From an uncultured Porphyromonadaceae bacterium (GTDB lineage Bacteria; Bacteroidota; Bacteroidia; Bacteroidales; Muribaculaceae), in contig CAMWRH010000004.1 in the NCBI GenBank assembly GCA_947176605.1, positions 1 through 64,000 of the forward strand: DNA of 64,000 nucleotides. The letters are read 5' to 3'. The translations under genes were made by a program, and so were the position numbers. The notes beneath the pieces were generated by a model. It was given only the letters and a program-made list of their open reading frames with translations, was not told where the DNA came from and searched no databases. Below are positions 35,826-45,457 of this stretch, in pieces. The number at the start of each line of letters is the position of its first letter. The stretch's first letter is position 1.

Positions 35826-37214
35826 ATGGATTCATCTGTTATCGCGCAGAAAATACGCGCTTTTCTCCCTTTTGAGCCGGTTGCCGGACAGGCTCAGCTT
35901 ATTGATCTGCTGGCGGAGTTTGTCTGCCGGGCCGCTTCGCGTGAAGTCTTTATGCTCAATGGCTATGCCGGCTCGGGCAAGACTTCCATTATGGCCGCTC
36001 TTGTGAAGGCTATGAAGGAGGTCAATGCGAAGTGTGTGATTCTGGCTTCCACCGGACGGGCAGCCAAGGTGGCCGCCGACTTCGCCGGAGGAAAGGCATC
36101 GACTATCCATCGGCGAATTTTCCGACCGGAGTCGAATGCCCCGGGCGCACCTTTTGTTCTCTCGGCAAATCACGACACCAATACGCTTTTTATCGTAGAT
36201 GAGGCTTCGCTGATCACCGACTCTGCCGACCCCTCGCGCTCTCTGCTGCGGCAGATGCTGCAGCATATTCATTCGGCTTCCGGAAATCTTGTGATTCTGG
36301 TCGGTGATGTGGCGCAGCTCCCCCCTGTGGGAATGAAGGATGCGCCTGCCATGAATCCCCGACGTCTGAGGGAACTCGGGTTCTTTCCAATATCCTTCAC
36401 TCTTGATGTCCCTATGAGGCAGGAGGCTTACAGCGGGGTGCTGTTCAATGCCACGAGGATGCGGCAGCTGATGCTTGCCCCGGATACGGGGTTGAGTGCG
36501 GAAATCGTTGCCGACGGGTTTGACGATGTGGAAGTGATCTCAAGCACTGATCTGGCCGACCGGCTGGCCGATTCCTGGGCTCAGGTGGGGTGTGAAAACA
36601 CTATTATAATCACCCGCTCCAATTCAAGGGCCAACAGGTATAATCAGGCCATCCGCAATCTTGTGATGATGGCCGAGGAACCACTGCAACGCGGCGACCG
36701 AATTGTAATAGCAAAAAATGACTATTACTGGAGTAAGGTGAATAATTCTTCCGGCTTTATTGCCAACGGGGATATGGCGGAGGTATGCTGGGTCGGGAAG
36801 ACGGAGAAGATGTACGGGCGCTTTTTCACGGAGGTCGAACTCCTGTTCCCCTCTTCGGGGATGAGAATCGGGGCGCAGCTGATGCTGCGTTCGCTTATGG
36901 CTGACGGTCCGGCAATACCTTCCGAGGAGATGGACCGCCTCCACACCCGGGTGCTGGCTGCTTATGAGGGTGAACTCTCGGAACGCATAAAGGCTACTAT
37001 GAACGATCCCTATTTCAACGCGCTCCAGGCCAAATACGGATACTGCATCACCTGCCATAAGGCACAGGGCGGACAGTGGGCCCACGTCTACATTGATATG
37101 TCGGGCATCAATCCGGATGAACTTGACCTGAGTTTCTACAGGTGGTTCTATACGGCTGTCACTCGCGCCACGGAGCGGGTGTTTTTCATCAATCCTACCA
37201 TTCCGGTGACATGA
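35826..37214 (+). CDS. RecD/PIF1-like AAA ATPase, probable DNA helicase
   Basis: A 462-residue cytoplasmic superfamily 1 ATPase. Walker A is LNGYAGSGKTSIMAALVKAM, Walker B is LFIVDEASLI, and ILVGDVAQLPPVG is motif III. The C-terminal part has the UvrD-C2/RecD-like block YGYCITCHKAQGGQWAHVYID and FYTAVTRATERVFF, with motifs V and VI. It lacks the N-terminal regions of RecD and RecD2. Such stand-alone forms are frequent in Bacteroidetes and probably act in DNA repair or replication restart. It is divergent from eno, and a TAAATTTG box (35797-35804) lies just before the start. A strong terminator follows. Confidence 0.9.
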   Translation: MDSSVIAQKIRAFLPFEPVAGQAQLIDLLAEFVCRAASREVFMLNGYAGSGKTSIMAALVKAMKEVNAKCVILASTGRAAKVAADFAGGKASTIHRRIFRPESNAPGAPFVLSANHDTNTLFIVDEASLITDSADPSRSLLRQMLQHIHSASGNLVILVGDVAQLPPVGMKDAPAMNPRRLRELGFFPISFTLDVPMRQEAYSGVLFNATRMRQLMLAPDTGLSAEIVADGFDDVEVISSTDLADRLADSWAQVGCENTIIITRSNSRANRYNQAIRNLVMMAEEPLQRGDRIVIAKNDYYWSKVNNSSGFIANGDMAEVCWVGKTEKMYGRFFTEVELLFPSSGMRIGAQLMLRSLMADGPAIPSEEMDRLHTRVLAAYEGELSERIKATMNDPYFNALQAKYGYCITCHKAQGGQWAHVYIDMSGINPDELDLSFYRWFYTAVTRATERVFFINPTIPVT

Positions 37215-37280
37215 CGCCTGACTGACGATGCGTGAATATCCCCGGTCCGGGCATACGCGCCGTCCGTTATTATATGACCG

Positions 37281-37315
37281 ACGCCCCGCGGCACGCTGAT
37301 CGTGCCGCGGGGCGT
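37281..37315 (+). terminator. Rho-independent terminator
   Basis: A perfect 15-bp GC-rich stem (37281-37295 with 37301-37315) runs into ATTGTTTTTTCTT. It closes the RecD-like gene. Confidence 0.9.
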
Positions 37316-37356
37316 ATTGTTTTTTCTTCAGCCGAAAGCTGCTATCGGCGCCCGGC

Positions 37357-39324
37357 TTACTTCACTCTCTTGGAATCCCAGATGAGGTAGCATATCAGCA
37401 GGGCGTAGGCCGCACAGCCGAGAATCTGCGTCAAGCCGTCCGAAAGGGGATTGACATACTCAAATCCGCAGAAACGTGTCACTGCCGCGAATACTCCGAA
37501 GAGTGCGCCGCCGGCTATAAGGCCGCTCGAAAGCAGTGTGCCGCGGTCGCGACGGCGGTCGTTGACTGCCTGGTCTTTCGAGCTGTGGCTGACATAGTAG
37601 GCTATCGCGCCACCCACGAGCATCGGTGTGTTGAGCGACAGCGGTATGAACATCCCCAGACAGAATGCCAGCGCGGGGACGCCGAGCCAGTTGAGTATCG
37701 CTGCAAGTATCGCTCCTACCATGTAGAGGATCCAGGGGGTGTCGCCTCCCATCATGAGGGGTTCGATTACCTTGGCCATGGCGTTGGCCTGCGGGGCCAC
37801 GAGCGCATTGTCGCCTGAGAATCCGTACACCTGGTTGAGCACCATGATCACTCCGCCTACGGTAGCTGCCGAAGCAAGGGTACCAAGGAATTTCCAGCTT
37901 TCCTGTTTCTTCGGGGTCGACCCGAGCCAGTAGCCGATCTTAAGGTCGGTCACGAAGCCTCCGGCCATCGAAAGCGCCGTGCAGACCACACCGCCTATCA
38001 CCATCGATGCCACGATGCCGCTTGTGCCTTTAAGGCCGATCGCCACGAATATGGCTGATGCGATAATCAGGGTCATAAGGGTCATGCCGCTCACGGGGTT
38101 ACTGCCCACTATGGCGATGGCATTTGCCGCCACTGTAGTGAACAGGAACGCTATCACTACTACCACGAGCCATGCCACAGCGGCCTGCCACAGCGTATGG
38201 ATTACTCCAAACCAGAAGAAAAGCAGCACGGCGGCAAGGGCTATCACTACGAAGAATACGATGTGCTTCATGGAGATATCCATCTGCCAGCGCACCTCCT
38301 TGACGGCTCCCGACTTACCCTTGAGCTCACGTCCGGCCAGCCCTACGGCCTGCACTATGATAGGCCAGCTCTTTATGATGCCGATCACGCCGGCCATTGC
38401 GATACCGCCGATGCCTATCATGCGGGCATAATCCTTGAAAATCAGATCAGGATCCATGGCCTGCAGCTCAGGAGCGCCGTATGTGCCCATAAGGGGTATC
38501 ACAATCCACCATACGAATATCGATCCGGCGAATATCACGAAGGCGTATTTCAGACCTACTATGTAGCCCAGACCAAGAAGGGCGGCTCCGGTGTTGCAGC
38601 TCAGTACGAGTCTGGTCTTTTCGGCTATCGTGGTGCCCACGGCAGAGGCGGTGCTGGTCACTGTCTCGGCCCACCATCCGAAGGTGGCTACAAGGTAGTC
38701 GTAGATGCCCCCTATGAGGGAGGCGATGATAAGGGTCTTGGCCTGCCCACCCTCGCCGCTCTCGGCTCCGGCCTGAGCGGAGATGAGCACCTGTGTGGTG
38801 GCGGTAGCTTCAGGGAAGGGGTACTTGCCGTGCATGTCCTTCACGAAGTACTTGCGGAAGGGTATGAAGAACAGTATGCCGAGGATTCCGCCCAAAAGCG
38901 AACTCAGGAATATCTGGTAGAACTGCACCGTAATCTCAGGATATTTGGCCTGAAGTATGAACAGGGCAGGAAGGGTGAAGATGGCTCCGGCCACTATCAC
39001 TCCCGAGCAGGCTCCTATCGACTGGATTATAACGTTCTGCCCGAGTGAGTTTTTCTTTCCAAGGGCATTCGACAGTCCTACCGCTATGATGGCGATAGGG
39101 ATGGCTGCCTCAAACACCTGGCCTACCTTAAGGCCAAGATATGCAGCAGCTGCCGAGAATACGATGGCCATGACCAGACCGGTAATCACCGAGTACGGGG
39201 TGACTTCCTTCTGGTCGTGGGCCGGCGCCATCACCGGACGATACTCCTCGTCGGCTCCAAGTTCGCGGAAGGCGTTCTCCGGAAGACCGGTCGGCGTCAT
39301 GATGTTTTCGTCGTCTTGTTTCAT
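37357..39324 (-). CDS. OPT family oligopeptide transporter
   Basis: A 655-residue inner-membrane protein with about 14-16 hydrophobic segments. It matches the bacterial OPT group: VTPYSVITGLVMAIVFSAAAAYLGLKVGQVFEAAIPIAI near the N-terminus, then FPEATATTQVLIS, VGSNPVSGMTLMTLI, and GMFIPLSLNTPMLVGG. Such proteins import small peptides or metal chelates; the substrate here is unknown. It is followed on the minus strand by a terminator shared with the convergent RecD-like gene. The asd gene lies 92 bp upstream in the same direction. Confidence 0.93.
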   Translation of the reverse strand: MKQDDENIMTPTGLPENAFRELGADEEYRPVMAPAHDQKEVTPYSVITGLVMAIVFSAAAAYLGLKVGQVFEAAIPIAIIAVGLSNALGKKNSLGQNVIIQSIGACSGVIVAGAIFTLPALFILQAKYPEITVQFYQIFLSSLLGGILGILFFIPFRKYFVKDMHGKYPFPEATATTQVLISAQAGAESGEGGQAKTLIIASLIGGIYDYLVATFGWWAETVTSTASAVGTTIAEKTRLVLSCNTGAALLGLGYIVGLKYAFVIFAGSIFVWWIVIPLMGTYGAPELQAMDPDLIFKDYARMIGIGGIAMAGVIGIIKSWPIIVQAVGLAGRELKGKSGAVKEVRWQMDISMKHIVFFVVIALAAVLLFFWFGVIHTLWQAAVAWLVVVVIAFLFTTVAANAIAIVGSNPVSGMTLMTLIIASAIFVAIGLKGTSGIVASMVIGGVVCTALSMAGGFVTDLKIGYWLGSTPKKQESWKFLGTLASAATVGGVIMVLNQVYGFSGDNALVAPQANAMAKVIEPLMMGGDTPWILYMVGAILAAILNWLGVPALAFCLGMFIPLSLNTPMLVGGAIAYYVSHSSKDQAVNDRRRDRGTLLSSGLIAGGALFGVFAAVTRFCGFEYVNPLSDGLTQILGCAAYALLICYLIWDSKRVK

Positions 39325-39416
39325 TTGTAAAAGGTGTAAGGTTAGTATTTATGTGATGAGTGACTGCGGCCGTCCGGCTGTGCCGGTTCGGGCCACAGCC
39401 ACCCGGAATCACGGTG

Positions 39417-40442
39417 TCACGACAGTCGCGCGTCGTTGGCTATAAGCCACTGGGCGATCTGCACGGCATTCAGGGCGGCGCCCTTCTTGATCTGGTCGCC
39501 TACGACCCAGAAACTCAGCCCGCGGTCATCCGCGATATCGCGGCGCAGACGCCCTACGTATACGGGGTCTTTGCCTGTAATGTCGAGAGGCATAGGATAT
39601 ACCTTTGATGCCGGATCGTCGGCCACTACCAGCCCCGGAGCTTTCTCAAACGCTTCGCGTACGGCTGAAATCTCAAGCGGACTCTCTGTCTCTACCCAGA
39701 TTGCCTCGCTGTGGGCCCGAAGCACCGGTATGCGCACACATGTGGCCGATACGCTTATCTCGTCGGAGTGCATGATCTTGCGGGTCTCGTTGTACATCTT
39801 CATTTCCTCTTTGGTGTAGTCGTTGTCGACAAACACGTCTACCTGAGGAATCACGTTGTAAGCAAGCTGATAGGCGAATTTTTCCACTGTCGGCTTCTTG
39901 CCTTCAGCTATCTCGGCGTATTGGCCTACGAGTTCGTCCATCGCTGCGGCTCCGGCTCCGGAGGCAGCCTGATAGGTGGCCACGCGCACACGCCGTATCG
40001 GCGACAGGTCGTGGATCGGCTTAAGAGCCACCACCATCTGGATCGTGGTGCAGTTGGGATTGCCTATGATATTGCGCGGACGCTCCAATGCATCGGCGGC
40101 ATTGACTTCAGGCACTACAAGGGGCACATCGGCATCCATACGGAAGGCCGAGGAGTTGTCGATCATCACTGCCCCATGACGGGTGATTACGTCGGCATAC
40201 TGTTTGGATGTGCCGGCTCCCGCTGATGTGAAGGCTATGTCGACTCCGGAGAAATCGGAGTCGTCCGACAGGAGCTCTATTTCGTATTCCTTCCCTCTGA
40301 ATGAAAGACGGCTGCCCGCCGAACGAGTGGACCCGAACAGGCGCAATTCAGCTATCGGGAAGTCCTGCTCTTCAAGAACCCGGAGAAATTCATGGCCTAC
40401 CGCACCGGAGGCCCCTACAATCGCTACGTTATATTTCTTCAT
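39417..40442 (-). CDS. asd: Aspartate-semialdehyde dehydrogenase
   Basis: A 341-residue enzyme reducing aspartyl phosphate to aspartate semialdehyde with NADPH, the branch point to lysine/diaminopimelate, threonine and methionine. The N-terminal nucleotide-binding loop is [20 protein letters not shown]. The catalytic cysteine is Cys131 in [11 protein letters not shown], and the second catalytic region begins at [12 protein letters not shown]. Later motifs include [16 protein letters not shown] and the C-terminal [29 protein letters not shown]. Complete and ordinary. Confidence 0.97.
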   Translation of the reverse strand: MKKYNVAIVGASGAVGHEFLRVLEEQDFPIAELRLFGSTRSAGSRLSFRGKEYEIELLSDDSDFSGVDIAFTSAGAGTSKQYADVITRHGAVMIDNSSAFRMDADVPLVVPEVNAADALERPRNIIGNPNCTTIQMVVALKPIHDLSPIRRVRVATYQAASGAGAAAMDELVGQYAEIAEGKKPTVEKFAYQLAYNVIPQVDVFVDNDYTKEEMKMYNETRKIMHSDEISVSATCVRIPVLRAHSEAIWVETESPLEISAVREAFEKAPGLVVADDPASKVYPMPLDITGKDPVYVGRLRRDIADDRGLSFWVVGDQIKKGAALNAVQIAQWLIANDARLS

Positions 40443-40630
40443 ATCTTATTTTTTCTGTAAATTGCAATCCCGTCGGATACTGTGCCCTTCCATATGGATA
40501 AGAATCGGGGCTAATGTCGGGCCGGCGGGAGAATGGATTGCGGTGTGCAAAAGGTGTATCCGGCGGGTGTGATCTATGCCGCAATACATAGGTGGCGACC
40601 ATGGGCCGCTCTGTTTTGATAGAAAAAGAA

Positions 40631-40660
40631 AGTGTGGTCGCACCGCAGTGAGGCCACACT
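40631..40660 (-). terminator. Terminator after fabD
   Basis: On the minus strand AGTGTGG pairs with CCACACT around a partly complementary loop and is followed by TTCTTTTTCT. It lies 15 bp past the fabD stop. Confidence 0.75.
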
Positions 40661-40674
40661 TTCAGTATCATGTC

Positions 40675-41553
40675 TTACTGCATGCCCGATGTGGTGACCC
40701 CGCGGGCTATCTTCTTCACCAGACCCTGAAGCACATTGCCCGGGCCAAGCTCGATGAATTCATCGGCGCCATCGGCCACCATGGCTTCCACATCCTGTGT
40801 CCAGCGCACCGGAGCCGTGAGCTGTTTGATGAGGTTGGCTTTGATTTCTGCAGGATCAGTATGGGGCTTGCCATCCACATTCTGATATACCGGCGCTATC
40901 GGCTTGTGGAAGGGTGCTGCCTCGATTGCCTCGGCGAGTTCTTCCTGGGCAGGTGCCATCAGAGGGGAATGGAATGCTCCGCCTACCTTAAGTTTGAGCG
41001 CACGCTTGGCGCCGGCCGCCAGCATTTTCTCACAGGCGGCATCGATACCTTCCACTGTGCCTGAAATCACGACCTGACCGGGGCAGTTGTAGTTGGCAGG
41101 AGCCACTACATCATCAACTTCGGCGCAGAGCTCTTCCACTTTTTCATCGGGAAGCGCAAGTACGGCAGCCATCGTCGAGGGACGAAGGTCGCAGGCCTTC
41201 TGCATCGCCATGGCTCGCTTGGCCACCAGGCGAAGCCCGTCTTCAAAACTCAAGGCACCGGCGGCCACAAGGGCCGAGAATTCTCCAAGGCTGTGACCTG
41301 CCACCATGTCGGGACGGAACTCGTCGCCAAGCGAAGCGGCGAGTATCACACTGTGCAGAAAAATGGCGGGCTGTGTCACCTTAGTCTGTTTCAGGTCATC
41401 CTCCGTACCCGCAAACATCAGGTCCGTAATACGGAAGCCAAGCACTTCGTTGGCCTTCTCAAACATTTCGCGAGCCTGAGCATTGTTATCATAAAGATCC
41501 TTGCCCATACCCACAAACTGGGCTCCCTGGCCGGGAAATACGTAAGCTTTCAT
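40675..41553 (-). CDS. fabD: Malonyl-CoA:ACP transacylase
   Basis: A 292-residue cytoplasmic enzyme loading malonyl groups onto acyl carrier protein for fatty-acid synthesis. It starts MKAYVFPGQGAQFVGMGKDL, has the nucleophile Ser88 in VAGHSLGEFSALVAAGALSFE, and the conserved histidine in GGAFHSPLMAPAQEEL. Length is normal. It is monocistronic by position: asd is 230 bp downstream and a terminator lies between them. A TAATTTTG box on the minus strand (41666-41673) may be its -7 element. Confidence 0.97.
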   Translation of the reverse strand: MKAYVFPGQGAQFVGMGKDLYDNNAQAREMFEKANEVLGFRITDLMFAGTEDDLKQTKVTQPAIFLHSVILAASLGDEFRPDMVAGHSLGEFSALVAAGALSFEDGLRLVAKRAMAMQKACDLRPSTMAAVLALPDEKVEELCAEVDDVVAPANYNCPGQVVISGTVEGIDAACEKMLAAGAKRALKLKVGGAFHSPLMAPAQEELAEAIEAAPFHKPIAPVYQNVDGKPHTDPAEIKANLIKQLTAPVRWTQDVEAMVADGADEFIELGPGNVLQGLVKKIARGVTTSGMQ

Positions 41554-42039
41554 TCTGTAATTTTGTCGTTTTTATCCTCTCTCCGCCGCGCCAGAAGGGC
41601 GCCGACCGAAGGAGGGCGTTAATCACTCAAGATGCCGCAAGAATATTCTTCCGACAAATCAGTCACAAAATTACTTCTTTTTCCCGAAGTATCCACCTCT
41701 TTATGCTAATTTTTTTAAATCTTCAGCCATTAAGCCCCATATCGGGCTGATCGCATATGCCGCGGCTCCTCTCTATGTTAATATTTGTAATCATATACAC
41801 ATGGCATATTGCCACGCAGCCGGACATATACATCTCTTCCAATCCCTTTTGCACTCACATATTTACATTTATCCACACCCTCCGGATACCGATGCCTTGG
41901 GTTATAATTTCATTATTTTTATGTTAACATTTCTTAGAATATTCCGGATAAACCTTCATCCCCTCTATCAGTCAAATCTCACGTAAACCCTGAATTTTCA
42001 ACCAAACATACGATCGGCCTCCGGGCCGGTCAGACTGCT
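41554..42039. other. Intergenic region between fabD and the TonB-linked gene
   Basis: About 486 bp, divergent promoters expected. The left end probably holds the fabD promoter (minus-strand TAATTTTG at 41666-41673). The rest is AT-rich, with TCCGGATA repeated near 41880 and 41945. No gene, RNA or clear promoter for the plus-strand gene was found. Confidence 0.55.
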
Positions 42040-44496
42040 ATGAACCATATAGTAAGACCTCTTCTTTCCACTTCTCTTCTCTTCCTCCCTCTTTGGGCTT
42101 TGGCAGATGGAGCCATCACCGGCCAGGTGATCAGCAAAGAGTCGGGCGAACCTCTCGATTTCGCTACCGTACAGCTTTTTGATACCAAACACAATCCTCT
42201 TCCGGTAGGTACTGAAACCGATCTGGAAGGTCGGTTCACGCTTCCTAAAGTGAAGGACGGGAAGTATATCGTCAAGGTATCTTCAGTAGGTAATGTCGAT
42301 CTGGAGCGCCCGGTCACAGTAGCCGGACAGAATATCAATATCGGAGAAATGCAGATGGCTGCCGATATGAAACTGCTGCAGGAAGTCGTGGTGGAAGGTG
42401 TGAGGTCCCAGATGCGCTTCGAGCTCGATAAGAAAGTATTTCAGGTAGATGCCAATATCGCTGCCGCCGGACAGTCGGCCTCCGAACTTCTGGAGTCAAT
42501 ACCTTCGGTTGAGGTTGACCAGGATGGAGAAGTCTCTCTGCGCGGCAATTCAAGTGTGACGGTGTGGATCAATGGCAAGGAGTCGGGTCTTACGGCCGAC
42601 AACCGCGCCCAGATTCTTGAGCAGATTCCCGCTGAAACGATTGAAAGCATCGAGGTCATCACCAACCCTTCCGCCAAGTATTCTCCCGAAGGCACATCCG
42701 GTATTATCAACATCATCCTGAAAAAGGATCGCCGCGGAGGTTATTTCGGATCAGCTGAAATCAGCGGCAATACTCAGGGCGGTGGGAATGCAAGCGTAAA
42801 TTTCAACTATAATTCCGCCAAGTGGGAAACTTTCGCAAGCGTCGGATTCCGTATGCGCCGAAATACCGGAGGCTCAATCTCCCGGCGTGACTACGACTCC
42901 GGAGAGTTCCTCAACTCGGATGCTGAATCCCATAACAGGGGCAACAACCTGTTCCTCCGCGCAGGTGCGACTTATCACCTGACTGACGCCGACCAGTTCT
43001 CGGCAAGCGCTTTCGGTATGTTCGGCCATCGCCGCGCATACTCAAACACTCTATACTCTTCCAATCTGCCCGACCACTGGAATTCCAATACACAGTATTC
43101 CACAAATAATAATGACATGCGCAACGGGCATGTGGAAATGGGATACCGCCATGAGTGGAGCAAAAACCATTCGCTCGACATGACTGTAGGCTACAGTCAC
43201 TGGGGCGGACCCGGTGTCAACACATATCATGAAAACCGAGGTTTCGACGATGGTCTGACTCCCGATTATGACCTCTGGCAGGAACAGTCGCAGAACATCA
43301 ATTCCAACAATGTGGAGGCCAAGCTTGATTATTCAAATCAGATCCTGCCCTGGCTTAAATTCGAAAGCGGTTTCCAAGGCAACTACGACCATGAAAACAC
43401 ACCCGTAAATACACTGCAGGGTCCCTCGCAGGATGCGATGACTGTGGCTGAAGACCTTTACAACCGCTTTATCTACAACAACAACATCTCTGCCCTCTAT
43501 TTCACTCTGGGCGGCAAGGTGAAGGATTTCAGCTTCTCGGCCGGCCTGCGCGGCGAGGCATGGCAGGTGCGCACCAAGTCGCTCGGATATGGTGAGGCCG
43601 CCGAATCCACAGACTGGTACCGCAAGAATAATTTTGCACTCTTCCCCTCCGCGTTCCTGAGCTATTCGCTCCCTATGGACAATGAGGTGCAGATTAACTA
43701 TACACGACGCATCCGCCGCCCGTTCGGAGGTCAGCTCAATTCGTTCCGCGATATCTCGGATCCCGCAAACATCAGTTTCGGTAATCCTGAACTCGAACCC
43801 GAGTATGCCAACTCTTTCGAGCTCAATTATCTGAAAAGCTGGACCATGCACATGATCTCGTTCTCCGCCTATCTCCGTCAGAGCAGCAATCTGATGAACC
43901 GCATGTCGTATCTCGACAACAATGTGATGTTTACGACATGGGACAATATCGGACGCCAGACGAATTCGGGTGTGGAGATTGTAGCCAAAAACTCGCTTTT
44001 CCGCTGCCTCGACCTTACGACTACGGTCAATCTCTATAACAACCATATCTCCGCCTGGTCAACTACGTATTATGCCGAGGGGAAGGAGTTTCCGCTTTAT
44101 GGCGAAGCCCGAAATTCCTTTGCATGGGACGCCCGCATGATGGCATCCGTGAAACTTCCCTGGAGCCTCTCTTTCCAGGGCACCGGCCGATACTCGTCAA
44201 AATCGCTTACCGCACAGGGTAGCCGTCAGGGTGGATGGAGTGTTGACCTGGCTCTGCGAAAGAATCTCGGAGACTGGTCGTTCTCGCTGAATTGCCGGGA
44301 CGTCTTTGACTCTCGCAAGTTTAAGAGCACTGTCGACGGCATCGGCTACACTCAGTATGACGAGCGCTGGCGTGGCGGACGCAATATCAGCCTGACCATC
44401 AAGTATGCTTTCGGCAACATGAAAGCTAAACTCAACACCAAGCACAACGACGAAGAGCCCACGGATGGCTCCGGATATGCCGAAACGGAGTACTAA
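42040..44496 (+). CDS. TonB-dependent receptor-like outer-membrane beta-barrel protein
   Basis: An 818-residue outer-membrane protein. After the signal peptide (ending FLPLWALA) comes a carboxypeptidase-regulatory-like beta-sandwich (ITGQVISKESGEPLDFATVQLFD, residues ~24-105). Next is a TonB plug domain with SASELLESIPSVEVDQDGEVSLRGNSSVTVWINGKESGL and IEVITNPSAKYSPEGTSGIINIILKK. The C-terminal ~570 residues are an OMP-barrel of the outer-membrane beta-barrel family 3 type. I see no SusD-like partner next to it, so a glycan-uptake role is not supported; many such proteins handle peptides, metals or other ligands. A 23-bp perfect hairpin follows the gene. Confidence 0.9.
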   Translation: MNHIVRPLLSTSLLFLPLWALADGAITGQVISKESGEPLDFATVQLFDTKHNPLPVGTETDLEGRFTLPKVKDGKYIVKVSSVGNVDLERPVTVAGQNINIGEMQMAADMKLLQEVVVEGVRSQMRFELDKKVFQVDANIAAAGQSASELLESIPSVEVDQDGEVSLRGNSSVTVWINGKESGLTADNRAQILEQIPAETIESIEVITNPSAKYSPEGTSGIINIILKKDRRGGYFGSAEISGNTQGGGNASVNFNYNSAKWETFASVGFRMRRNTGGSISRRDYDSGEFLNSDAESHNRGNNLFLRAGATYHLTDADQFSASAFGMFGHRRAYSNTLYSSNLPDHWNSNTQYSTNNNDMRNGHVEMGYRHEWSKNHSLDMTVGYSHWGGPGVNTYHENRGFDDGLTPDYDLWQEQSQNINSNNVEAKLDYSNQILPWLKFESGFQGNYDHENTPVNTLQGPSQDAMTVAEDLYNRFIYNNNISALYFTLGGKVKDFSFSAGLRGEAWQVRTKSLGYGEAAESTDWYRKNNFALFPSAFLSYSLPMDNEVQINYTRRIRRPFGGQLNSFRDISDPANISFGNPELEPEYANSFELNYLKSWTMHMISFSAYLRQSSNLMNRMSYLDNNVMFTTWDNIGRQTNSGVEIVAKNSLFRCLDLTTTVNLYNNHISAWSTTYYAEGKEFPLYGEARNSFAWDARMMASVKLPWSLSFQGTGRYSSKSLTAQGSRQGGWSVDLALRKNLGDWSFSLNCRDVFDSRKFKSTVDGIGYTQYDERWRGGRNISLTIKYAFGNMKAKLNTKHNDEEPTDGSGYAETEY

Positions 44497-44562
44497 GCGA
44501 CAAGTTTTTGACCACAGAAAAGAGATCCTCTCATAAAGGACCTAAAATCAGCCTGGTACGCA

Positions 44563-44613
44563 AATACTGAATATGCCGTGATTCCGGTTGGGAATCACGG
44601 CATATTCAGTATT
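44563..44613 (+). terminator. Exceptionally long perfect hairpin, terminator
   Basis: A 23-bp perfect inverted repeat (44563-44585 with 44591-44613) around a 5-base loop GGTTG is followed by GTTTCTC. It ends the TonB-linked gene. Confidence 0.8.
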
Positions 44614-44623
44614 GTTTCTCTAT

Positions 44624-44648
44624 CATGTCAGGCATTATGCCTGACATG
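44624..44648 (-). terminator. Second hairpin between convergent genes
   Basis: CATGTCAGGC (44624-44633) pairs with GCCTGACATG (44639-44648). It lies past the stop of the minus-strand Gly/Pro-rich gene and is its likely terminator. Confidence 0.55.
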
Positions 44649-44703
44649 GAACCGATACCCCGTACCGGCGTGCACCACTATCGGATACACATCTGTGTCA
44701 TGA

Positions 44704-45249
44704 CTACAGATTGAAATAGTAGGTACCGGTAGAGAGCGGAACATAGAAGTTGTATGTCGAGCCTCGCAGATAGTAAGTGGTGTTGTAGGCAGGAGTATCC
44801 ACACCACGGTTCCACATGTCGGTCCACGGATTCCAGGCATTCAGCACCTGCACGTTATATTGCACTCCATTCCAGCTGTAAGCAACGCGCATCGGCACTG
44901 TACGCCAGATTCCCTGTGCGTCATACCCTACTCCTACCACGTTGCATATGCCATTGTTCATTCCGCTGTAGAATCCGGGATTGAGATTGACTATCACCGG
45001 AGGGGATGCCTGCCATCCCCCACCCCACGGTCCTCCCCATGCCGGGCCCGCAGGAGGGGCCGGCTGGAATCCGCCGCCTGCACCGGGTGCAGGTGCGGAG
45101 TTGCCTCCCATAGGCCCCATACCGCCTCCGCCACCACCGGGGCGGAACCCGCCGCCGGCACCTGGTGCCGGTGCCGAATTCTGTGCCATACTTGCCAATG
45201 AACCTATCAGCAATGTCAATATCGTAATTCCTATCTTCAGTATTTTCAT
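44704..45249 (-). CDS. Exported Gly/Pro-rich protein with duplicated motif
   Basis: A 181-residue exported protein of unknown function. The signal peptide ends near SLASMAQ. Directly after it comes a low-complexity stretch in which NSAPAPGAGGGF occurs twice, separated by a Gly/Met-rich run and followed by a Pro/Trp/Gly-rich segment (QPAPPAGPAWGGPWGGGW). The C-terminal ~95 residues form an ordered-looking domain rich in Tyr, Trp and Asn (NPGFYSGMNNGICNVVGVGYDAQGIWRTVP... ). A ribosome-binding site AAGGAG (minus strand, 45258-45263) lies 8 bp before the ATG, which is unusual in this phylum. It is monocistronic and convergent with the TonB-linked gene. Confidence 0.75.
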   Translation of the reverse strand: MKILKIGITILTLLIGSLASMAQNSAPAPGAGGGFRPGGGGGGMGPMGGNSAPAPGAGGGFQPAPPAGPAWGGPWGGGWQASPPVIVNLNPGFYSGMNNGICNVVGVGYDAQGIWRTVPMRVAYSWNGVQYNVQVLNAWNPWTDMWNRGVDTPAYNTTYYLRGSTYNFYVPLSTGTYYFNL

Positions 45250-45457
45250 AATCTATTCTCCTTTTTGGGTTTATTATAAAACCATCTCCTCACATCCTTT
45301 GTTTTTATAGCAGATGAGATTTTATGGGAGATGGATGCATAGGCAGCATCCTCATTTCCCCACATAGAATATCATTCCGATTCGTAGGCTGTAGGGTTCG
45401 GGATTTATCCTGGAACTGCCGCCTGATGTCAACCAATAATTCAATTTATATAAAAGT

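Noticed and set aside
42040..44496. TonB-linked protein as part of a polysaccharide utilisation locus
   Set aside because: No SusD-like gene, glycosidase or sensor lies next to it; the neighbours are a Gly/Pro-rich protein and mdh.
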